From positions 1 to 64,000 of the forward strand of contig JAKZHN010000046.1 in the NCBI GenBank assembly GCA_037179335.1: DNA of 64,000 nucleotides. The letters are read 5' to 3'. Under the pieces are notes generated by a model. It was not told the DNA's origin and searched no databases. It saw only the letters and a program-made list of their open reading frames with translations. Position numbers and translations under genes: made by a program. This stretch comes from Cyclaneusma minus. Lineage: Eukaryota; Ascomycota; Leotiomycetes; Marthamycetales; Marthamycetaceae. Below are positions 44,551 to 55,475 of the stretch, piece by piece (position 1 is the stretch's first letter; each line of letters starts with the position of its first letter).

Positions 44551-47177
44551 ATGGACCAGTTGCATCCCGTGTCGCCGACTGTTTCTCCTCTTTCGCAGTC
44601 TCCAGCCGCCAGACTCGACCAGAATGGCAGTGCCAGTGAAGGACCACCACGCAAGAAAACCAAGCGCAATAAGCCAACTCTGTCATGCGAGGAATGTGTC
44701 GAGAGGAAGACCAAGGTCCGTCTTTAAATTTTGCAGTTCTGTCGTGCTTATCAGTCTTCTGCGATTCAATATCTGGCTTTTATCCCTGAGCAAGTCTCAA
44801 ATCGTGGATGCATCATACATGAAAAGATCACTTTCACTCTGGGCTTGATGGCCATGTTACATGTCCCGAGATCTTTCAATATCAAGAGAATGCTATGTGT
44901 TCCGGAGTAAAATCTATGTTGGAGCCCCTAGGGCCTCTTCTAGACTGTGACTTGCCTTTCTGCAGCTCGATAATCGAGAAAAGGGGCTGTTCGTTTTCCT
45001 TGTCGAACATCATTGAGGAGCCTAAATTCTGTCTAATCATGAACAACACAGTGCGATCGAGGGCGGCCGAACTGTTTAGCATGTGAGGGAAAACACAGAT
45101 GCTTATCATGCTTCATGGCTAACAACCACTCAGGCATCAAACGTCAAACAGAATGTCGCTACGCGCATATGGCGAACGTCCTGGAGTACGTCCGATCACC
45201 CCCTTTCTCAAGTACAATGCTCACCAGCAACTAGGGAGAGCCACAAATCTAAGGAAAATGGCAGACGAATGACCAAACCTCCGAAGAAGAGGCTCTCGGT
45301 TCTAGATCAAACCAAGGGGCAAGATCTTGTGGCTAGCGCCATCAAGATGCAAGAACAGAATCTACGGCGAGACTCAAACCCGTCTACTGGCGCTCTTCTC
45401 TCTAATGTGCCCTACTCTCATCCATCGGCATCCAATGTCTTTGGTATCGGGTCCGAACATCCTTTCGCCAATTACTGGACACATCAAGGCGGGTTGCCAG
45501 AAGTTATATCTGTTCTCCCGGAACGGGTCCAGGCAGATATACTTATGGAGCGGTATTTTGAGTGCGGTATGTGCAACGCTGACTACACCGATTGTGTAGC
45601 AGGGATATTGAACTCCACATACTGGACGTGGAAAACCCCCTTGTCTTTCCTCACTGTCTACCCGTGAAATACATGTGACCTGTACTGATGGGTCGAGTAT
45701 TTTAGTGGATCCTATATACCCGATGATTCACCGGCAGCATTTCTATGCAGACTACGAGCAGTTCTGGTCGTTGCCTCAACAAGAGAAGGATCAAGTCGAT
45801 GGCACTCTGATAGCCCTTATATTCTCAATGCTAGCTATGGGAACCCAGTTCGTGCCCCTGAATCACCCGACATCCCGCCAGCAAACAGCCGAGTTCTACG
45901 TTTCAGCTGCCCATCAGGCTTTGCGGATGTCTTCATACATGAATAGAGCAACAATTCGCTCCATCCAAGCCATGGTCTTAATAACCTATTTCCTCATCAA
46001 CGACAACCACGCCTCAGACGGTTGGGCCTTCGCCGGAATCCTGATTCGACAAGCCTACGCCATTGGCCTCCACCGCGACCCCAACATCGTCTGTCCTGAT
46101 GCCACCATATTCGAGAAACAGCAGCGCAGAAAACTCTGGCAAGCAGTATTCCTGCAAGACACTTTCCTCACGGTTCTCCTCTCCCTTCCCCCTTCCGCCA
46201 CTCACACCGACGTATCCGTCGAACTCCTCATAGAAACACCCACCTCCTGCATCGCCGCCGAAAACCCCTCCGACACGCCCTACATCCGCGGCTCCTGGAA
46301 CCTCGCCAACCTCGTCCAAGAATCCATCTGCTCCCCACGTTCCCTCGATCTCCCCATCTGCACCTCCTCGCGCCAAAAATCAAAGCTCCTTGCCGACTTC
46401 CGTGCCGTCTACCGATCCCTTCCGGATGCCTTTCGCAGCTGGACTGCTGAGTCCCTGCAACACACTGCACAGACAGATCGCCGCTTGGTGAAACAGACGC
46501 TGTTCTTAACAAGCAATTATTTCCACAATGTTATGCTCCTCCATTCCTCTGAATGGCGCGACCCCTCTGCACCTGAAAAATCCACCGCGTACCAAGGCTC
46601 CCCAAATACCCCTGTTGGCACCACGCCCGCCGAAATCTCTCCCACATTAGCAGCATTCCCGGGCTTGCCACACCGGACAGGCAGTGCATCAGGTGCTAGG
46701 AAAACACGTGCGGATGGACAAGAGACGAAGAAACCGGCAGTGGTACAGAAGAATATCAGAGGCACGTTGGAAGCGGCGCATGATGCGATCAATAGTTTTT
46801 TCCTGTTTGTGCAGATCTTTGCGGCGGAGGCGAGGGTGTGGTGGGTGTTCAATCATCGAGCGTTCCTGGAGGCGTTGTGTATTGCGGAGGTGTTGAGGGA
46901 GTGTGAGGCGACTGGGGAGGGAGAGGGAGCGGGGAGTGAGGGGAGCTTGGGAGGACTTTTTGTGAAGGCTAGGGACGATGTTGGTGAGTCGTTTTTGTCT
47001 TGTCTACTTCGTTCGCGGTCATATTCCCGTGATGTTTTGGGGGAGAATATGAGACTTTTACTGACTTCGAGGGACGCTACAGTGCACATGATTGATATCA
47101 TGAGGAGTTGGAGTGAAACGGGATATGGTTGCGAGGTGGCTAGAACGAGGGTTTCGGTATTGAGCAAATACCTTTGA
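44551..47177 (+). CDS. Zn2Cys6 transcription factor with fungal-specific middle homology domain
   Basis: Binuclear zinc cluster regulator, nuclear. Exons 44551-44715, 45052-45082, 45134-45185, 45235-45566, 45706-46983 and 47083-47177 give 650 aa. The cluster is spread over three exons and is complete: C46-x2-C49-x6-C56-x6-C63-x2-C66-x6-C73 (CEECVERKTK, CDRGRPNCLA, CIKRQTEC). Intron 1 is long (336 nt) for this genome. The Fungal_trans domain begins at VDPIYPMIHRQHFYADYEQF and includes AYAIGLHRDP and RRKLWQAVFLQD. The last intron (46984-47082, 99 nt) is stop-free and a multiple of three; removing it gives a family-like end (VHMIDIMRSWSETGYG). Target genes unknown. Confidence 0.88.
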
Positions 47178-47900
47178 GGAGACGATGTATAACTAGAAGG
47201 ACTCCCAAAGGTATGGCGCCGCCCGTTTCAAAATAGAGACAAAGTACTCAAGTCACGTGCTACGCCCCTATCAGGGGTGAACAGAATAGCAAAAATAGGG
47301 CAGTGGCAGATGAGAGATAGCCATAAACACCCATATATATTCTTCTATCTCCAAGCAAAAGAACTGCACTTGCACGCCCAATTAAAACCCACAAAAAAAT
47401 ACAAAACATCTGACACACCCTTGCGTTGAATCGGGCCCCCTGTCAGATTTCCACCAGACGAACTGAGTGTGGCCCAGAAGTGCTTTGGTCAACTGCCGGT
47501 TTGGGGACTTACCACTGAACCATCGCAACATATCTGAGTTGATAGTACGTCTTGGGTTTTCGTATATGACTCTGCGTAGCTGCCCGTTAGCCGCGCGGAC
47601 TCTTCGTCTAAACAATCGACGTGCAACAAGACTGTCCTGAACCTGAACCGCCAGCCAATCACATAACCTCTCGGGTTTGTTGCGCATCAACAGATTCACA
47701 TACTGCTTGCCTCCATACAGAGCTAGCGCCTCGTATGTGATATTTTCTCCCCTCTGGAACAAAATCAACCCGCCTTGCCGCCTGCGCAGAGTGATATCAG
47801 CTAACTCTCCTCGCCCCAACCCACTCGTGCTTCCTTTCGCATCATCGTCTCCAACTTCAAGAACCGCCGGTGCGCATAACCTCAACTTGACACCGCCAAC
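47178..47900. other. Intergenic / upstream region
   Basis: A minus-strand frame covering 47382-48086 overlaps the next gene head-on. It has some protein-like stretches but no known domain, and its upstream part is a shadow of the plus-strand repeats. I treat it as unsupported. Confidence 0.35.
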
Positions 47901-48880
47901 ATGCCTACTCCAGGAGTCCGACCACCTTTGCCCGAAGGCTACATCAATGGCCTGGCCTGCCATCCAGTCGACCGCAAAGCGTTCCCTCCTCGTCTTCCTG
48001 GCGCCTCTCTCCCAACAGGTATGAGATCCGCGCTGTCTCCGGAATCTGCTCACAGTACTGACATTCTGCCAGAAGATGCTCACCATATCTCCACTCCACC
48101 GATTGGCTCTGGCATGTTCAAGGAAGAAGCTGCTGTCCCTGCGCCTCCGAGCTCGAGCGCCAGCACCGTCCCTACACCAGGAGTCAGACCACCTTTACCC
48201 CCAGGCTACATCAATGGCCTGGCCTGCCACCCCGTCGACCGCAAGGCGTTCTCTCCTCGTCTTCCCGGCGCCTCTCTCCCAGGTACGAGATCTCCATTAC
48301 CCCCAGAATATGCTCATGGTACTGATGATCAGCCAGAAGATGCTCAAAGTATTTCCACTCCGCCACTTGGCTCTGGCAAGGCAAACGAAGCTTCTACTGT
48401 CCGCGCAGTTCCGAACGAGAGCCCCAGCACCGTCTCTACGACAGACAGCGACCACCTAGCGTCCAACGGCAGCAACGACGTTGAGGAAGAATCGCGTCCT
48501 GTTCGCCCTGCTCGTCGTGCCACCCTTCGTCGTCTCACCACCCTTCGTCATGCCGGCCGCTCGCTCCCGCGTATGAAATTCCTGATGCCTCTACACTTGA
48601 CGCAAATGCTGACAATGATCTAGTTCTCTCTCTCACTACCGCCACGCGCGAAGAGCCGCTCCCCCGTCGCCGTTCCATCGACACACCCGCCCCGGATCCA
48701 CAGCCCTCGCCAACCACTGCACCCCAAGCAGCCGTTAGTAATCGCTGGACTCGCCACTTCGCCTGGGCCGCTGAGAAGGGCAGGACTCTGGGTGTGGAGT
48801 TGGGTGAGAAGGGCAGGAATTTGGGAATGGAGCTGAGAAGGATGAATACGAAGTCAAGGAAAGGACGTGAAGCTGAGTAA
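47901..48880 (+). CDS. Unrecognised Pro/Ser-rich protein with an internal duplication that carries an intron
   Basis: Certain intron: 48571-48623 (53 nt, branch tgctgac). Without further splicing the protein has 308 aa. A unit of 267 nt is present twice (from 47904 and from 48171), each holding RPPLPxGYINGLACHPVDRK and PRLPGASLP. Inside each unit, right after GASLP, lies a 54-nt segment with a gta(t/c)gag donor, a tactga branch site and a gccag acceptor (48019-48072 and 48283-48336). Both are stop-free and in frame. If removed, the protein is 272 aa. The C-terminus is basic with amphipathic repeats (EKGRTLGVELGEKGRNLGME). No family recognised. Confidence 0.6.
47904..48437 (+). repeat. Two tandem 267-bp units within a coding region
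   Basis: Unit 1 starts cctactccaggagtccgacc and unit 2 cctacaccaggagtcagacc. They are alignable over their whole length, including the intron-like segment, with many synonymous differences, so the duplication is not recent. Confidence 0.75.
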
Positions 48881-51030
48881 GTAGACTCAGTTTACACGGC
48901 GTTCCTCGGCTCGAAGAGCAGACCCTTCGCGTAAGGTACATCATGTAATAAAAATCCCACTCACATTCTCGGTCTCTGCAAACCCCTGATCCAGCGCCTG
49001 CCTCATGTGAAAAGTATCCTACTCCGACCATTGTGACGCACAAGCATCCATGGGTCGCGACTTGCTTGCTTTGATCATTGGCAAAAACGGCATGAAAGAG
49101 GTGCGTCTTTCCAGAAACATCTCCATGGCAGCGCAGCTGAGCGATCGGTCCGAAGCGTCCCCAAGTTCTCAAGCAACTAACTCGGCACCGTTGCCGTCAG
49201 CCGGCCATTATCATCCTGTCTGGCAGCACAGTCTCGAAGCCGTCCCCCGCACCAACCACTATAAACATGCTTCTCGACCCAGCCTTCACAAGTCCACTGA
49301 CGACTCGATCGACCAGATTCTGTATTGCTCCTCTTCTCCGCACTGCCAAGTGCACCGACGACTTTTTCGAAAAAGCCGCGATTCATCCTCTTCGTCTCTC
49401 TTTCAGCATTGCTGCGGGTAGCACTCGCATTTCGGGCCCCCCTATAGTTACTTGTTCGCCTAGCCGGGCCAGCCGAGCTTACCCACACTCTAGAGTCCGC
49501 TCCCCATGCCAAGCTTGTCACTGATGATCGTTGCGGAGATGATAGGAAATGGGGCAAGGGATGTGTTCTAAGGGAATTAGAACATGCAGCTCACCTCAGG
49601 CAGCCGAGTTTGTCTGTGTAAGGATGTAGTAGCATTGGTCCTTTCTCTTGGCTAGCTTCGCTCTCTACTACAAAAGCAGGGAGTGTGAAGCTAACATATT
49701 TAGTTGTTCCAACCTCGCTTGCCCAGCGTTTTTCCGCATAAGAAACTTCGATCTGATATTCAGAGCGACATGCTATTCTCCCAGCTTGGGTGCAAGCACC
49801 GCTTACAAAGGCTGGGTCATTACCAGTCCAGCCACTAAGAAGTAAGAATCCTCCAGTTCGACAGGCAGGAAGGTGATAAGAAGAATGACACAGAGGAACA
49901 CGAGGAAGACAGCAAAGCAAATGCCGACGACGTGCACAAGAAACAAAGAAGGCGAAGCAAACCTGGTCGGAACTGGTTCTTTCATCGACTGGGTTTGAGA
50001 ATACCATCACCAATTCGAGACAGCAAGGTAAACATGAGAGACAAAGCTAAAGATGACATGCGTGAAGACGGCAGTATAAGTTTGAAGTAATCAGCGATCG
50101 ATTGCCGTGATCTGGTCCGCATGGCAGGCAACCTTCGGTTTGAGAGACTCAAGCTGGCTGCTGGCACCTCTTGTCAGGGGTCAGCGGATGCGGAGCAAAG
50201 AAGGTTGCGACTTCGGGCTTTCCTCTAGTCTCTTTACTTTGGGGCTTAGAGAAACCAATACAGGTAACAGGGGTATGCTTTATGGGCCAGAATGTGGATT
50301 TCTTCGTACCTCGTGGGTGAGAAACCCAACACGATCTTGTTTGGGAAATCAGTGGCCAAGTTTCTCAGTAAGGCCTGCTCTGAGTGAGCAACCCGGGAAA
50401 CTCTTCCGAGAGCAATCAGTATCTGAGTGAGGGGAATGTTACAAATAGGCGGATGCCGAGCAGTGATTCTCACTTCAAGTGACAAGTGCACCGCTCTCGG
50501 TCTCACTTTCTTGCCTCGCTATATGGTCAAACTTGAGTCTGGCAGATGAAATTATGGATATACGCGCTATAGCAAAGCCGATACTGCAACTCATTTCTAG
50601 AATCGCAAAAAGTTCGCTCGTGCATTATGATAGCCTCAGCTTTTCGTCATCTTGAATACCCGGAGCTGGAGTCGTGGGTGGTATGCGGATATGAACAGAT
50701 GTGAGAAGAAAGTGAACCTCGAGAGGGATGCAAGCAGCTTCATCTCCTGAGATGTTTAGGGGTGGCCGTTTCAGGACTGCTGCTGGAGGAAAGAGCATCA
50801 ATGTGGGATTGACGCTAACATCCCAAAGTAGTCACGACGAGGAGACAGACAGCAGAGGAAGGAAAGAGCACCCTCGATTGAGGAGGGACGTGAGGAAAAG
50901 ACCCCGAACGCCTTCCTCTCTCTTCGTTTCTTTCACGACCAGCCCTCCACATTCGAGCGCCTGGTCCTCATAACCTTACGCAACCGGCGACCACTCTGCC
51001 AACATCCCACAATTTTGTTCCAGCTTCACC
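48881..51030. other. Intergenic, about 2.1 kb, one broken coding candidate
   Basis: The only protein-like trace is on the minus strand at 49591-49985. One frame has a strong hydrophobic helix (LFLVHVVGICFAVFLVFLCV), and a second overlapping frame continues with GNDPAFVSGACTQAGRIAC. They are joined only by a frameshift. No other gene seen. Confidence 0.4.
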
Positions 51031-52503
51031 ATGGACTGCTTCGAGGACCTCACTCGCCTCACAGAGGTGCTCCTCCCAGCAAGGGAGATTGACCTCACTG
51101 CTCTGCCCGCCCACATCCAGCTCAAGGTAGTTCGATACCTGGTCGTCTCTCCCTCTGAGCCGGAGCTCATCTACCGACCCGGCAAGAAATACCCCCACGA
51201 AGCCGCGTACACCGTCAGATGTCATTCTCGACTGTACAACCCCAACATCGCAAAGACATGTCGCAAGTACCGTGTATGGGGCAGCAGAATGTTCTGGGAG
51301 CTGAATAGCTTCCGGATCGTCACCCATCCCGAATGGAACTTCAATAGACCTGACTTGATGACTTGGTTCGAAGAAAAAGTTAGTGCCTACACCCCAGACC
51401 CTCTGATTCCTCTCGACGCCCTTGGAACGCACTGCGGTCTCGATGGCAATAGTCCTGTGAGCAGCGTGCCCCGCCTGAGTGCCATGCACAAACTGAGGCT
51501 CACCGCTGGTGACGATCCGGGAACACTTCCACAGGTCGAGTGCTTTACCTCGATCATCGAACAACTTTTTGTTCTTTTAGCCCTCGTCTTTCAGCATGCA
51601 TCTGTCACTGAGTCTCCCTCGCTGCAGCTGCAACATCTGGAGCTGGACTTCGTCGGTACCGATCCGTTGTCCAAGGTTACCGCTGGTGAGCGAGCAAATA
51701 CCGAGCTCTACTCTGTGTCTTATAAGGCAGCGGTTGGGGATACTATCGCGGCCATACTCAGTACTGGCATGGACCTACCAGCTATGAGTGTGGTGGTAAG
51801 GGGATTTCCGTTGGGAGAACTTGGATTTCAGCTCGCCCCCTCCATGGAGACTCTCCTTGGACCCAATATCAAGTTTCGCAGCACCATCGGCGAAGAGCTC
51901 TGCCGAACAGCGAACGGCGAGATGCTCCCCATGGGGACGAGCGAGCTGTTCCCGATCAAGATCAAAGTCATGGAACTTCCGAATGAGATCGTGCGGAAGA
52001 TCTTGCGATATTCGCTCACCTCCTCAGGCACGGTTGTCAACCCATGGGCAGGGAAACATGGCAAGACAATTGGCAACGTGAGAATCCTGGAGACGTGCCG
52101 AGCCATGTATGACCTAGGCATCGACATACTGTACCGGGGAAACAAATTCGCCCTTTCGTCAGCTGAAACTCAAAGCGTCGAATATGCCAATCGCCTCAAG
52201 TTGCAGTCCGAAATAATATATTGGCTTTACGAGGTTCTTCCTGCCTCTCGACGCCACGGGCAGGGACAAAGCCGAACCCGCCTAGAAATGGCGAAGCAGA
52301 CAGCCTTCGGCGACGACATGATTGATATTCTGGGAGACGATATTCTGAGAGCCATGGACCACGACGCCGCAAAGGTTCGGACCCGGCAGAGACTGGAGGC
52401 CCCGAACCATTTTTTCGATTTTATATACACTTTGAATTTGAAAGCTCTGGATATTAAATTCGATATTTGTAATGCTTTATTTTTGGGAATATTTATAAAT
52501 TAA
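51031..52503 (+). CDS. F-box-like protein with two related modules, 3' end replaced by an AT-rich island
   Basis: Single open exon of 490 codons. Two modules resemble each other: LPAHIQLKVVRYLVV near residue 25 and LPNEIVRKILRYSL near 315. Each is followed by about 30 residues, then N-x-x-I/L-x-x-TCR and a hydrophobic/aromatic end (RMFWELNSFRI; DILYRGNKFAL). This is the layout of the F-box-like 2EXR proteins common in Leotiomycetes and Dothideomycetes. Codon use is normal up to about 52408; the last 30 or so codons (DFIYTLNLKALDIKF onward) fall in DNA of extreme AT content. I infer that the natural C-terminus was lost by an insertion and the present stop is accidental. Confidence 0.65.
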   Translation: MDCFEDLTRLTEVLLPAREIDLTALPAHIQLKVVRYLVVSPSEPELIYRPGKKYPHEAAYTVRCHSRLYNPNIAKTCRKYRVWGSRMFWELNSFRIVTHPEWNFNRPDLMTWFEEKVSAYTPDPLIPLDALGTHCGLDGNSPVSSVPRLSAMHKLRLTAGDDPGTLPQVECFTSIIEQLFVLLALVFQHASVTESPSLQLQHLELDFVGTDPLSKVTAGERANTELYSVSYKAAVGDTIAAILSTGMDLPAMSVVVRGFPLGELGFQLAPSMETLLGPNIKFRSTIGEELCRTANGEMLPMGTSELFPIKIKVMELPNEIVRKILRYSLTSSGTVVNPWAGKHGKTIGNVRILETCRAMYDLGIDILYRGNKFALSSAETQSVEYANRLKLQSEIIYWLYEVLPASRRHGQGQSRTRLEMAKQTAFGDDMIDILGDDILRAMDHDAAKVRTRQRLEAPNHFFDFIYTLNLKALDIKFDICNALFLGIFIN

Positions 52504-53140
52504 GCGGTAGCTTATTAAATAGCATATATTAAAATTGAATAAATAAAATTAAAAATAATTATAAATTTTAATTTAAAAAAGAAAAATAGCTATTTGGTTG
52601 CTTTATAAAAAATCGCTTATTTTATATATATTAATAGGGGCTGTTTTAATATAAAAAATTTAAATTTTAAAATATATTTATATAATTTTGTATTTAATGC
52701 AGAAAAAAGCAGTAATTTTAATATATATATATTTATTTTAAATGGAATTTTATAAAAGGCTTTTTTAAAAATTACGGGCAATATTATAAATATTTGCCGC
52801 AAAATTTTTATTTAAAAATACCAAATTTAAATTAAAAAAAATATTAAAAAAGCTAAAATTATAATATAAAATTAAAAAAACCAAGAAATTTTAAGCATAT
52901 TTTTGCAAAAATAGCTATTTCGCCTATATTATTTAATTATAGTAAAATTTCAATTAGGTTTTTTAATATAAATTTTATTATTAAAAAGTTTTGAAATTAG
53001 AAAATAAAATCCTGATTTTATTTGGGCCTTTTTTACAAATACTATTTAAAAAACGGATTTTGGAGCCAAAAAGTAAAAGGCCTTTATAGTTTAGCAATAA
53101 AATACGTAAAAATCCAAGCAAATGCCGAAAATATAATAAT
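52409..53140. mobile_element. AT-rich island, probably a mutated (RIP-like) insertion
   Basis: About 730 bp of very AT-rich DNA with sharp borders between normal-composition sequences. TA- and AAA/TTT-rich words dominate. The remaining G and C bases lie mostly in GC, GGC and GGCC contexts. No intact frame or terminal repeat could be seen, so the class of the original element is unknown. Whether this is RIP of a transposon is inference from composition. Confidence 0.55.
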
Positions 53141-54841
53141 GTGACCGCGAGTGAAGTCTATGTGCGTGCAAAACTCCTTCTACACATCATGCAACCTCCA
53201 CTTCCCACTTTGCTTCAGGGATTTGCAAATAGGCCAAGTTTAGCCATATCCAAGCGCACTCTGGCAATCCCCAGTAGGCAGTTCTCGCATCATTTGCTGG
53301 TCTATTCATTGCGCCAAGCTTGTAGGCAACACTTCGTCTTGAACTTGATGTATTGAAAGTTGCTTTCGCTGCATTGAGTTAGCGTTCAAAAGCTTTGATG
53401 TGATCCGGGGAGATTTCAGTTACTATCAAGGTCCGAGTGATCGATGAAACTCTCCGATGATTGAGAAGGTTCTTGGCCGAAAAGGCTTAAAAGCTCTAAG
53501 CCTCTTTACCGTCAGACTGGGCGTTGGCTAGTATTTGGTTTAAATACAATTAAGCGACTTTCCAGCACGTTCCTAGCCAAGTAACTCAAATTATTACTAC
53601 ACGATTCCTTGACAAAGTGACGTTCGGGTGACTCTTCTGGAAACTTCGACCGCCCAGCATCGATTGAAGTCGAAAACCTGGGTCATGAAAATTTCTGATT
53701 TCAAGTCTCTGTTGCAGCACGATCTCCCAGAATCGATGTGATGAATATCATCCAGCTGACACTGTATCCCATCAATTGAATTAGATCACAATTCATGTTT
53801 CGTATTTCATTAACTGAATTTGACACCTGCGCGAGTTTCGGCAATGGCGACAGAATTGTTTCGTACAAATGTGTTAGTGGATGATGGGCTGGTACGTTGG
53901 ATGCTTACCTAGGTGCTAGATACTTGGGTCTTGGATGAAGCGCTAATGGTCTGGTATTTTAGGCTTCGGCCCGTGACGTGGTAGATGCTTTTCCCAATTT
54001 CTCAAGTCTCCTGGGATGGCAGGGCTTCCAGACTATGCGATGTTGGTTCTTGGTCTATTGAGTTGGAAAGGAAGGATGCGAGTGTTTGGAATATGGCAAT
54101 TGGCTCACCAGTATGTCGAAACAGTCTGAGATATTTCGTTGATGCTTTTTGTACATTATCTAGTTGGTTCTAGGACCGCATTACATGACCATTGACTCAG
54201 TCACAATTGATATACGATACTGCCAAGGGTCTGAAATGTAGAAATCGATGTAGGTAGATTATAAGTGGAGCTAGCTACAATATTAGTAGCTAGCTGTAAA
54301 CCAAGAGTAAAGCTCTACACTACAAAGGCTAGCTACAAAGTGCTTAGCTCGAAAGAGATATGGAATAAGGGGCTTTCAAAGCTCGTCAAAAAAGGGGCCC
54401 GGTCGCGGCCTGAGATAGTCGGCACCCAGCACTTTCGGTATTGCCCACAATCGCATGCCAGTGACCCAGAAAGAGATGGACCACCTTGTCCTTCCGGGGC
54501 TTGTATGAAGACATAGTCCTATGATCAAACCAGACCAGTAGCGTCCGGCGTGAACGACAAGCTGTTCAGTGTTCATCTTCATGACTGTTGCTCCCCATAC
54601 CAAAAGCTTTTCCCCTATCCCAGAGACGCCGCGATGCGGGAGCCCAGGTTACCAAAAGAACAAATCGACACTCGTTGTCGACGACGACGCCGAGGACGAC
54701 GCCGAGGACGGGCAAGATGGTCGATTTCTTCCTGGGACACTGACACGCCGAAGTGCTGGCTAGTTGAGATTTTCACCAGCTTTACGTTACAATCGAACCA
54801 GTTGCGCCAAAAACTTCCATAATATAGGGTGGTTCATAACT
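53141..54841. other. Intergenic, no supported gene
   Basis: Ordinary composition resumes at about 53141. At 54269-54297 there is a short perfect hairpin (agctagctac / gtagctagct, 7-nt loop), with further ctagctacaa copies nearby. Around 54680-54710 a cgacgacgccgagga repeat encodes a DDDAEDDAED run in a short frame. No gene accepted. Confidence 0.35.
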
Positions 54842-55475
54842 TCACTATACCTATCAACTTCACCAGTCCACCCAAGATCCCCTGACTCACTTTAAAGAGA
54901 CCCCACCAACTCGGCTCCACGCCCCGCAGTCTGCCTTATTCTATAAAAAGGCTCAAACAACCTCCTCTCCTTCTCTTCTCCAGACCGCCAAGTGCACAAA
55001 CTGCCGTTGGAACGACGACCGCTCCGAGCCTGCCGAGACACGACCATTGCGAGGACGACGGCGATAAACGACGTCGTCATCGCAGCGACCGTCGCCCCGA
55101 CAGCAGCCCTAAACCCGATTCAAAACCAAGGTCTGCGAGCTCCTCCTTATTCCTGTCGGTGGCCATGTCAGTATCGTCGGCGAGAGCGGGGAAGTGCAGG
55201 ATAGGTGGCAGCAGCTGGTCCCCCTTGCCAGCCATGTAGCCGGCAAGTGTCACACAACCCTTGGACTTCTTGTTCTTGGTCCCGGGGCTGGCGCACCTCT
55301 TGCAGGGTCCACCAGCGCGTTTGGTAGAATGGGGAAGAGAAAGAAGAGGAGGTTGGTTGAGCTCTTTTGTAGGAGAGCGCAGACCGCAGGGCCAGGAGCC
55401 GACTTAGCCGAATCTGTGAGGTCCAGTGTGAGGTGAATCAAGGGATCCTGTGTGAACTGGTGAAGCTGATTGGTA
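54842..55475. repeat. Imperfect inverted repeat pair with short CxxC coding stretches at the arms
   Basis: The left arm (about 54842-54985) and the reverse complement of the right arm (about 55335-55475) align throughout: cttcact...cttcaccagt.ca....gatccc.tga..cac, then tcggct, c.gcagtctgc.... and ctcaa.caacctcctct..tctctt. Just inside the left arm the plus strand reads AKCTNCRWNDDRSE. Inside the right arm the minus strand reads GGPCKRCASPGTKNKKSKG and on to about 50 more open codons. So the pair could be two diverged copies of one small gene, head facing head, or arms of an inactive element. Confidence 0.55.

Noticed and set aside
47382..48086. 234-codon frame on the minus strand
   Set aside because: Its N-terminal third is antisense to the duplicated coding unit of the plus-strand gene, and no domain is seen in the rest.
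52617..52802. Minus-strand frame rich in Ile, Phe, Lys and Leu
   Set aside because: Lies wholly in the AT-rich island; composition alone explains it.
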